DNA of 7,206 nucleotides from Flavobacteriales bacterium UBA4422 (lineage in GTDB: Bacteria; Bacteroidota; Bacteroidia; Flavobacteriales_G; Salibacteraceae): NCBI GenBank assembly GCA_002389645.1, contig DGQE01000024.1, positions 1 to 7,206 on the forward strand, in the 5' to 3' direction. Each line of letters starts with the position of its first letter. Position 1 is the first letter of the stretch. This document shows, piece by piece, positions 1 to 5,825 of this stretch. The notes beneath the pieces were generated by a model. The model was given only the letters and a program-made list of their open reading frames with translations. It was not told the DNA's origin and did not search any database. A program made the position numbers and the translations under genes.

Positions 1-3000
1 GAAACCATAGTCTGTTCAACAGCAGTTAACGGAGATACTGGTTTGGTAAATGGTAAAACAATCACTGCAGTAGATGAAACTACACTTAGATCAAAAATCA
101 ATAGTGGAGATGCTGATCTAGATTGTATATGTACCTCATTAGTTACAGATATGAATCGCCTATTCGAGAATAAAACAACAAATCAAGATATCTCTTCTTG
201 GGATACCTCGAATGTTACAAATATGCGAGCAATGTTTAAAAGTGCTAATGTTTCTTCAACACTCAACAATTGGAACACTAGTAATGTGAATACTATGTAT
301 GAAATGTTTGGTGGAAATTCAGGGTTCAATCAGGATATTGGATCTTGGGATACCTCAAGTGTGACTTCCATGAAATACATGTTTAGTGGCGCTTCATCTT
401 TTAACCAAGCGATTGGAAACTGGAACACCTCCAGTGTTACAGACATGAGTCACATGTTTGGTACTGCTATTGCTTTTAATCAAAATATTGATTCGTGGGA
501 TACAAGTAATGTGACCAATATGCAATATATGTTTAATGGGGCAAGTGTATTTAATCAACCATTAAATTCTTGGGATACATCGAGTGTTACTGCCATGGAT
601 CATATGTTTAGAATGGCTATTGTATTCAACCAAAACCTCAATGATTGGGATCTATCTAATGTTACTAATATCCGTTCCATGTTCATTGGAGCCTATGCAT
701 TTAACGGAAATATATCAAATTGGAATACGGCAAATGTAACCAACATGAGGGCCTTATTTTATGAAAACTTTGCATTTAATCAAGATATTGGTGATTGGAA
801 TGTATCCTCAGTAACTGATATGTTTGACATGTTTAAGGTTGCACGAGTATTTAATCAAGACATCAGTGATTGGGATGTTTCTTCTGTTACTACTATGGGA
901 CAAATGTTCATGAGTGCTCAAAACTTTAATCAAGACATCAGGACTTGGAATACAACTAATGTAACAAATATGGATGATATGTTTAATGGGGCATCAAACT
1001 TTAATCAAAATCTATCTTATTGGTGTACAACTAATATTACTAGTCTTCCAAGCGGATTTGCAAATTCATCTAATTTAAGTGCAAATAACTATCCTCAATG
1101 GGGATCATGCGATACCACTCCACCAATAGTTCAGTTGACTTCTAATACAACCAACAATGCTATTCGTTCAAACAGTAATGTCGTCTTTACTGCTATAATA
1201 AACGAACCAATAAATAAAGCCCCAGTAATTTCAATTGGAGGATTTCAAACAGTCGAAATGAGCCAAACAAATTCTAATACTGTTTGGACATATGAATGGA
1301 CAGTTCCAGCTAACATCAGTGGAAACATATCTGCAAATGTAACAGCAACTGACAGAGCAGGAAATCCATCGAGTCAACCTGGAACCCTTACTTTAACAAT
1401 TGACAATGATGCCCCTGTAATCACAGAAATTAGAATAGCAAATGATAATGAAATCGTTTATGTTACTTTTAATGAAGCTGTTTACACTGAGTATTCTAAT
1501 GGGGTTGCAAGTGGTACTCTTATTGAATCGGATATTGAGTTAGACCTATCGAGTGATGAACTAAGTATAGACAATACATTTTCGAGGAATTTTATTCAAT
1601 CTTCAAATCTTAATGAATTAAGATTATCTCTTAAAATCATAGGAGCAGCAACCACAGAAAATTCTCTAAAAATAAATATTAATTCAAATTCAATATTTGA
1701 TTCCGCAGGAAACCCCATGGCATCAAATCAAGTTACAACAACTGTTTACTTAAATGATATTTATGCACCATTCATTAAAAAAGCTCGGGTACTGAATTCA
1801 AGTTCATTGAGTTTAACTCTAAACGAACCTGCTTTGAGATCTAACAATGAATTGTTATTGAATACAAGTTTCAGCCTCACGCTCAGCACTGGCTCAGCGA
1901 CAATGCAAAATAATACCCCCGAAAGAATAGTACAAAATGATAATACTAATTACACCATATTCTTTGAGGTTACGGGTATTCCAGATGAAAGTCAAACTAT
2001 CACAATCGATTTAGCAGAAACTATCAAAGATGCAAGCAACAACGCTACCAGTACCTTCAGTATAAATAATGTAATCTCAATGATTGCTGACTCCGATAAC
2101 GATGGTATTCCCGATGATTTAGATATCTGTCCTAATACCCCTTCAGAAGAAATAGCAGACTCAGAGGGATGTTCAATTAGTCAAAAGGACGATGATGAAG
2201 ACGGAATTAACAATGGAACTGACAAATGCCCAGGAACTCCATCAGGTGAGGAGGTAAATGAATTTGGATGTTCAGAATTACAAAACGACTTAGATCAAGA
2301 TGGAATAATTAATGATGAAGATCAGTGTCCTGGAACTGATGAAGGATTAGAGGTTGATGAAAATGGTTGTGCTAGAATTCAACTTGATGAAGACCTTGAC
2401 GGAGTTCCAGATACTGTTGATAAATGTAAAAACTCAAGACCAGGAACTATTGTTGATGAATTTGGCTGTGATAAAAAGCAAAACGATGAAGACTTAGATG
2501 GAGTAATAAATGAAGATGATCTTTGTCCTGGAACAGAAGGTGGACCAGAAAGTGTTGATGAGTTTGGATGTTCTATTTTACAAAAAGAAACGAGTGACGA
2601 CTCTGATTTGGATGGTGTTAAAGACGAATTTGACCAGTGTCCAGAATCTCCACTTGGTGCAATTGTTGATCCTGAAACGGGATGTTCTGAAAAAGAATTG
2701 AGTGAAATCGAAGATTTAAAAGATGATGATGGAGACAGAGTGCCTAACAAATTAGATTTATGTAAAAATACTTTACCTGGAGCGATCGTTGATCAAACAG
2801 GGTGTACCCAAAGCGAGCTCGTCATAATTGCAGAGGTAGACAAAGATTTTGATGGTATACCCGACACGATAGATTCTTGTCCCGAAACAAATAAAGGAGA
2901 AGAAGTAAATGAATTTGGTTGTTCCATAAGTCAAATAGATAGTGATAAGGATAAGGTTATGGATGACAAAGACCTTTGTCCAAACACAACTATAGGAGAA

Positions 3001-5121
3001 ATAGTAAATGAATCTGGTTGCTCCATCAATCAGTTAGAAAATGATTTGGATCTTGACGGAGTGTTAAATGAAGATGATCTTTGTGAAAACACACCTTATG
3101 GAGAAGTCGTAGATAAAAACGGTTGTACAAAAAATCAAATTGATTTTGATACTGATCTTGACGGTGTACTGGATATAATTGATAAATGTCTGGACACCAA
3201 ACTCGGTCTAGAAGTTGATGAATTTGGGTGTAATGAAAGTCAGTTGGACGATGATCAGGATGGAGTTTCTAATGAACTAGATCGCTGTCCAGAAACTCCC
3301 TTAAACACAGAGGTAAATGAAGATGGCTGTTCCATAGAACAATTAGATCAGGACAGTGATAACGATGGAGTTTTGAATGAAGATGATTTTTGTCCAAACA
3401 CAGAAGAAGGAGCCCCCGTGGATCCAAAAGGTTGTCCCTACAAGCCACCAACTATATTTGGAAATGAATTTGAAACAAAAGAATTTAGTAATATTACTTC
3501 ATTTGATAACAGCCCTCAAGAGTTTGAAGAAATAGTTTTAGGTAAGATTATTAGTTTTGATAATAATCCTCCTCTAGACTCTGGAGACAACAGTATTTCT
3601 TTTTCTGTTAAAAGCGGTGCAGACTCAAGCTTCTTCGATGTAAAAGGCGATATCTTGTATCTCACTAGGCCAACAGATTTCGAGGAAAAGAACAAATTAA
3701 AAGTTGAGATTGAGGCAACAAACAGTAGGGGAGTTTCTTCCAGTGCAGTATTTAGACTTAAGGTATTAGATATTCCAAATACCTATGCGTTTGCAAGCTA
3801 TTCTTTAAGTGTTTTTGATGTTGAAACTGAAACAAGTGGTTCCAAAGTTGGTCACAAGAGGTATTACTATCCTAACGTAAATAAAGGAGTTGGTAAATGG
3901 AAAATCAAAAAGAAAATTAGTGGTGGAAAAGATGCAGCTTTATTTAAGATAGGAACCAGTGGTGACATGAACAAAGGAGGAAGTAGTGAATCAGAGGATT
4001 TCTTAGAATTTATTTATCCTCCAGATTTTGAAGACCCAAAAGATCACAATAAAGACAATATTTATGAAGTTGAAGTAATCAACATAAATACTGAAGATGG
4101 AGATACTAATGTTCCAGTTGTTGTAACTCAAACACAACTTGTTGTTCCTGAAGGAAATGCAACTGCTATTCAGTTACAAACTGTAGCAGCTTCTCCATTA
4201 GATGATACAGATGGCGACGGAATCGCAGATATATTTGACAATAGTCCACTAAAAAGCAACCCAGATCAAAGCGATTCTGATGGAGATGGAGTTGGTGATG
4301 TTACAGATGACGCAGATCATGATGGAGTTTGGAATCCTTTTGATAAATGTGCCGAAACACCCTACGGGTCTTTGGTAGATAACAGTGGATGTATCATATT
4401 CTATTTACCGCCAACAAATTTTTCACTCTCCAAAACTGAAAAATGTAAAGACACCAACAGCATTAGTTTAATTGTGGAAGACACATCACTAACCTACAAC
4501 ATAAATGTTAGTGGTGAAATTACCACCAATGAAACCCTAAACAGTGGATCTTGGGACATTAACAATCTTTCTCAAGGAAATTATTCTATTTGTGTAACTG
4601 TAGAAGGAATTGATCCAAATGAATTTGAACGTTGTTTTGATGTGACTATAAACGATCCTCAACCACTTTCAGTCTACAGTATGGCTAGCAAAAGTCTAGA
4701 AAGTGTAAGTTACCAACTAAAAGGAGGGAAAAGTTATTCAATTACACACAATGGAATTACCAAACAAACCACAGAAAGCGAATATACACTTTACTTAGAA
4801 AAAGGAGTTAATAATGTATCCATAAGTACAGGCATTGCCTGTCAAGGAATATTTGAACAATCTTACTTCAATTCGGAAACTGTTGTATTTGCTCCGAATC
4901 CCTTTAAGGAAACCCTAGGAATTTACATCGGAGGAAAAGAATTGAATGCTAATATTGAACTTTTCACTAGTGATGGAAAGAAAGTTCTTTCAGAAGAATA
5001 TTCTTTAACTACGAACAATCGTACCATCTATATTAACACCTCAAGTTTAACAAGTGGGAGTTATGTAGTGAAAGTAATTAATGCTTCCGTTAACCAATCT
5101 CAAATTGTGATTAAAGAGTAA
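1..5121 (+). CDS. Giant T9SS-secreted repeat protein (DUF285, TSP3, cadherin-like), 5' partial
   Basis: The frame is open from the first base to a TAA at 5119-5121, giving 1706 visible codons. The TTG at 43 is not the start: the codons before it read ETIVCSTAVNGDTG and join the following VNGKTITAVDETTL as one segment, the lead-in that commonly precedes DUF285 repeats in Bacteroidota. The true start and signal peptide are therefore upstream. Domain order: 12 BspA-like repeats, Ig-like and Swm-like beta domains, 13 TSP3-like units, two cadherin-like domains, a short TSP3 block, a linker module, and a C-terminal T9SS sorting domain. No catalytic motif is visible. Known family behaviour points to export through the outer membrane by T9SS and attachment to or release from the cell surface. 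A role in adhesion or as a surface stalk is inference. The next gene overlaps its stop codon. Confidence is high for the gene and export route, low for a specific function. Confidence 0.95.
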   Translation, partial: ETIVCSTAVNGDTGLVNGKTITAVDETTLRSKINSGDADLDCICTSLVTDMNRLFENKTTNQDISSWDTSNVTNMRAMFKSANVSSTLNNWNTSNVNTMYEMFGGNSGFNQDIGSWDTSSVTSMKYMFSGASSFNQAIGNWNTSSVTDMSHMFGTAIAFNQNIDSWDTSNVTNMQYMFNGASVFNQPLNSWDTSSVTAMDHMFRMAIVFNQNLNDWDLSNVTNIRSMFIGAYAFNGNISNWNTANVTNMRALFYENFAFNQDIGDWNVSSVTDMFDMFKVARVFNQDISDWDVSSVTTMGQMFMSAQNFNQDIRTWNTTNVTNMDDMFNGASNFNQNLSYWCTTNITSLPSGFANSSNLSANNYPQWGSCDTTPPIVQLTSNTTNNAIRSNSNVVFTAIINEPINKAPVISIGGFQTVEMSQTNSNTVWTYEWTVPANISGNISANVTATDRAGNPSSQPGTLTLTIDNDAPVITEIRIANDNEIVYVTFNEAVYTEYSNGVASGTLIESDIELDLSSDELSIDNTFSRNFIQSSNLNELRLSLKIIGAATTENSLKININSNSIFDSAGNPMASNQVTTTVYLNDIYAPFIKKARVLNSSSLSLTLNEPALRSNNELLLNTSFSLTLSTGSATMQNNTPERIVQNDNTNYTIFFEVTGIPDESQTITIDLAETIKDASNNATSTFSINNVISMIADSDNDGIPDDLDICPNTPSEEIADSEGCSISQKDDDEDGINNGTDKCPGTPSGEEVNEFGCSELQNDLDQDGIINDEDQCPGTDEGLEVDENGCARIQLDEDLDGVPDTVDKCKNSRPGTIVDEFGCDKKQNDEDLDGVINEDDLCPGTEGGPESVDEFGCSILQKETSDDSDLDGVKDEFDQCPESPLGAIVDPETGCSEKELSEIEDLKDDDGDRVPNKLDLCKNTLPGAIVDQTGCTQSELVIIAEVDKDFDGIPDTIDSCPETNKGEEVNEFGCSISQIDSDKDKVMDDKDLCPNTTIGEIVNESGCSINQLENDLDLDGVLNEDDLCENTPYGEVVDKNGCTKNQIDFDTDLDGVLDIIDKCLDTKLGLEVDEFGCNESQLDDDQDGVSNELDRCPETPLNTEVNEDGCSIEQLDQDSDNDGVLNEDDFCPNTEEGAPVDPKGCPYKPPTIFGNEFETKEFSNITSFDNSPQEFEEIVLGKIISFDNNPPLDSGDNSISFSVKSGADSSFFDVKGDILYLTRPTDFEEKNKLKVEIEATNSRGVSSSAVFRLKVLDIPNTYAFASYSLSVFDVETETSGSKVGHKRYYYPNVNKGVGKWKIKKKISGGKDAALFKIGTSGDMNKGGSSESEDFLEFIYPPDFEDPKDHNKDNIYEVEVININTEDGDTNVPVVVTQTQLVVPEGNATAIQLQTVAASPLDDTDGDGIADIFDNSPLKSNPDQSDSDGDGVGDVTDDADHDGVWNPFDKCAETPYGSLVDNSGCIIFYLPPTNFSLSKTEKCKDTNSISLIVEDTSLTYNINVSGEITTNETLNSGSWDINNLSQGNYSICVTVEGIDPNEFERCFDVTINDPQPLSVYSMASKSLESVSYQLKGGKSYSITHNGITKQTTESEYTLYLEKGVNNVSISTGIACQGIFEQSYFNSETVVFAPNPFKETLGIYIGGKELNANIELFTSDGKKVLSEEYSLTTNNRTIYINTSSLTSGSYVVKVINASVNQSQIVIKE
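166..1059 (+). repeat. 12 tandem BspA-like (DUF285) 25-residue repeats
   Basis: Twelve consecutive units follow the pattern FNQxIxxWDTSxVTxMxxMF. Units 3 to 12 are exactly 25 residues (75 bp) each; units 1 and 2 are 24. Unit 2 (238-309) has lost the FNQ core. Unit 12 is a degenerate cap in which the W is followed by CTTNITSLPSGF, and the block closes with a second Cys at about 1108-1110. DUF285/BspA-type repeats form right-handed leucine-rich-repeat-like solenoids and occur in surface proteins that bind host or matrix ligands. At DNA level, 17-base identities at 850-866 and 925-941 (one unit apart) and at 527-543 and 977-993 (six units apart) fit growth by in-frame duplication. The ligand is unknown. 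Confidence 0.92.
1111..2082 (+). other. Ig-like domain plus two Swm-like beta-sandwich domains
   Basis: This is a protein region inside the giant CDS. The first part (about 1111-1410) starts DTTPPIVQLTS and ends in an ATDRAGNPSS stretch, the usual wording of bacterial Ig-like domains that pair an opening TPP with a closing D-x-AGN. The second (about 1411-1752) begins DNDAPVITEI and contains VYVTFNEAVYTEYSNG and a closing DSAGNPMASN, resembling the SwmB/Swm repeat family of cell-surface proteins. The third (about 1753-2082) begins YAPFIKKARVL and contains LSLTLNEPAL and a degenerate closing KDASNNATS, so it is probably a divergent second copy. All are likely rigid spacers between the DUF285 head and the TSP3 stalk. 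Family names are from motif recall; boundaries are approximate. Confidence 0.65.
2083..3438 (+). repeat. 13 tandem thrombospondin type 3-like Ca-binding units
   Basis: Each unit is about 31 to 43 residues with the plan DxDxDGxxDxxDxCPxTPxGxxVDxxGC, followed by a short SxxQ-like linker. Every one of the 13 units keeps both cysteines, at 14-residue offset in eleven and 15 in units 5 and 6, so each probably forms its own disulfide. The acidic loops match TSP3 calcium-binding loops. Unit 9 (about 2935-3033) reads DSDKDKVMDD and has lost the loop glycine. Units 6 and 7 carry longer linkers containing ELSEIEDL and ELVIIAEV. In OmpA-type and T9SS proteins such repeats form calcium-dependent rigid rods; a stalk role here is inferred. 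A 20-base identity (2507-2526 and 3065-3084) is consistent with past internal duplication. Confidence 0.92.
3439..4152 (+). other. Two cadherin-like domains
   Basis: This is a protein region inside the giant CDS. The first domain (to about 3780) has the cadherin-style core with SFSVKSGADSSFFDV, then PTDFEEKNKLKVEIEATN, where the DFE triplet followed by a beta strand and an acidic turn is the hallmark of cadherin repeats. The second (about 3780-4152) repeats the layout with ALFKIGTSG and PPDFEDPKDHNKDN followed by YEVEVINI. The second copy has a Lys- and Tyr-rich insertion (HKRYYYPNVNKGVGKWKIKK) unlike the acidic surroundings. Bacterial cadherin-like domains bind calcium and serve in adhesion or as spacers. 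Placement between two TSP3 blocks means that most of the C-terminal half is probably calcium-dependent. Confidence 0.75.
4201..4392 (+). repeat. Second, isolated TSP3 block with three acidic loops
   Basis: Three calcium-loop motifs follow one another: DTDGDGIAD, DSDGDGVGD and DADHDGVWN. The first two are linked by DNSPLKSNPDQS, which is the classical TSP3 wording DNCPxxxNPDQ with Ser in place of Cys. The third ends with the same paired-Cys signature as the main array (CAETPYGSLVDNSGC, 14-residue offset). The block therefore mixes a classical TSP3 unit that has lost its Cys with one unit of the type found at 2083-3438. It sits just before the C-terminal module, as a hinge or cap of the stalk. 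Confidence 0.88.
4393..4884 (+). other. Cys-containing C-terminal linker module before the T9SS domain
   Basis: This is a protein region inside the giant CDS. It opens with FYLPPTNFSLSKTEKC and continues with two similar beta-rich halves. The first half contains YNINVSGE, LSQGNYSICVTVEG and CFDVTI. The second contains YSITHNGITKQT, YTLYLEKGVNNVSI and TGIAC. Four cysteines are visible, at about 4444, 4591, 4633 and 4840. Similar FYLPxxNF segments are, from memory, common immediately upstream of the sorting domain in flavobacterial secreted proteins that carry TSP3 repeats, but I know of no assigned function. It may be a stalk-to-surface adaptor. Confidence 0.5.
4885..5118 (+). other. T9SS type A C-terminal sorting domain (Por secretion tail)
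   Basis: The last 78 residues start at VFAPNPFKETLGIYI, carry the conserved PNP near the front, the central IELFTSDGKKVLSEE strand pair, and the terminal TSSLTSGSYVVKVI followed by a final strand ending IVIKE. This is the standard layout of the type A sorting domain: PNP box, xLxxxxGxxV box, LxxGxYxV box and short basic/acidic tail. Such domains direct passage through the SprA-type outer-membrane translocon and are usually removed by PorU, with attachment to surface lipopolysaccharide or release. It implies that the genome carries T9SS genes, none of which lie in this window. Confidence 0.93.
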
Positions 5122-5123
5122 TG
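5119..5123 (+). promoter_or_regulatory. TAATG stop/start overlap, translational coupling site
   Basis: The TAA stop of the giant gene shares its last A with the ATG of the lipoprotein gene. A purine run AAAGAG lies at 5113-5118, too close to the ATG at 5121 but eight bases from the in-frame ATG at 5127, so either ATG could be used; the products differ by two residues. Bacteroidota depend little on Shine-Dalgarno pairing, so this does not settle the start. The overlap indicates re-initiation by ribosomes finishing the upstream gene and one shared transcript. Confidence 0.75.
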
Positions 5124-5186
5124 AAAATGAAAAAGATACAATCATTTATTGCATTGATCGGATTTATCTTAATCTTATGGAGTTGT
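5121..5186 (+). other. Lipoprotein signal peptide and lipobox
   Basis: The n-region is MKMKKIQ with three lysines; the h-region IALIGFILILW is followed by LWSC, where Cys22 (codon 5184-5186) is the expected lipidation and signal peptidase II site. Trp at -2 is unusual next to the common Leu/Ala/Ser-Ala/Gly-Cys consensus, but Bacteroidota lipoboxes are loose and often end in SC. Confidence 0.85.
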
Positions 5187-5822
5187 TCCAGTTCACCAGC
5201 ACCTCTAGATCCAACTATCCCAACATTAAGTTTTCCAGTGAACAATGAAACCTGTCAAGAAGGGGTGTCCATAAATGACTCGCAAAGCAGTCTTGAATTT
5301 AGGTGGAATAGTTCTCAAAATGCTGAGAAATACGTGTTGTCATTAACAAATTTAGATAACAATCAAAATCAAAGTTTTGAAACAAGTGGAACCTCGCTTT
5401 CGGTAACACTTCTTAATGGTAACCCTTATTCTTGGATTATTACAGCCAAAGGAGAGGAAGGTAGTACGGATGTAAGTAGTGTTTCATGGAAGTTTTATTT
5501 GGCAAGTTCAGGTATTACAAACTATGCCCCTTTTCCTACAGAATTATTAGCACCAAGATCAGGAACAACAGTAACTCCTTTGAATGGAGAGATTATCTTA
5601 AACTGGGCTGGATCTGATGTAGATGGAGATTTAGATTATTTCGAGCTTTACTTGGACGAAACAGATGCCTCTACCTTTATAAAGCAAATCGATGCAATTT
5701 CAACATCTTCAGAAACCAGTATTGAAGTTCAAAGTGAAACTGCTTATAGTTGGAAAATAATAGCCGTTGACAGTAATGGTAACAAAAGTAATTCTGGAAT
5801 TTACACCTTCCGAACGGATTAG
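5121..5822 (+). CDS. Lipoprotein with two Fn3-like domains, coupled to the giant secreted protein
   Basis: The 233-residue product starts MKMKK, has a hydrophobic stretch at residues 8-20 and a lipobox ending LWSC, placing the lipidated Cys at residue 22. The residues after it (SSSPAPLDP) lack the acidic or Lys-acidic signal that sends many Bacteroidota lipoproteins to the cell surface, so a periplasm-facing position is as likely as a surface one. The mature part holds two Fn3-like beta domains, about residues 32-128 and 137-233. Each has a Trp in its first half and a closing YSW strand (NPYSWIITAKG and TAYSWKIIAVDSNGNKS). The second contains DVDGDLDYFELYLDE. One other Cys (residue 45) is present. 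Start overlap with the upstream gene points to an operon and possibly joint function, for example anchoring or assisting the secreted partner; this is inference. No enzyme motif is seen. Confidence 0.93.
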   Translation: MKMKKIQSFIALIGFILILWSCSSSPAPLDPTIPTLSFPVNNETCQEGVSINDSQSSLEFRWNSSQNAEKYVLSLTNLDNNQNQSFETSGTSLSVTLLNGNPYSWIITAKGEEGSTDVSSVSWKFYLASSGITNYAPFPTELLAPRSGTTVTPLNGEIILNWAGSDVDGDLDYFELYLDETDASTFIKQIDAISTSSETSIEVQSETAYSWKIIAVDSNGNKSNSGIYTFRTD

Positions 5823-5825
5823 CTA
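5820..5825. other. Abutting convergent stop codons (TAGCTA)
   Basis: The TAG of the lipoprotein gene (5820-5822, +) and the TAG of the HisRS gene (5823-5825, read on -) touch with no base between them and form a palindromic hexamer. There is no intergenic space for a conventional terminator with a hairpin and T-run on either strand. Confidence 0.95.

Noticed and set aside
43..45. TTG as the translation start of the giant gene
   Set aside because: The frame is open to base 1 and the codons before it continue the same domain; no signal peptide follows the TTG.
166..1059. 75-bp periodic repeats considered as a CRISPR or DNA-level satellite
   Set aside because: The repeats are contiguous, in frame, diverged mainly at silent and variable sites, and encode a known protein repeat.
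2510..2701. Second + strand frame of 63 codons inside the TSP3 array
   Set aside because: Out-of-frame reading of repeat DNA, with no domain, no start signal and complete overlap with a confident coding frame.
2379..2750. Open frame on the - strand encoding a Ser/Pro-rich 123-residue protein
   Set aside because: It is the antisense of the TSP3 array. Repeated GAT/GAA codons read in reverse give Ser-rich open frames, and the + strand shows clear conserved domains.
3269..3451. Short - strand open frame rich in Leu and His
   Set aside because: Antisense shadow of the last TSP3 units, with no recognisable domain and repeat-driven composition.
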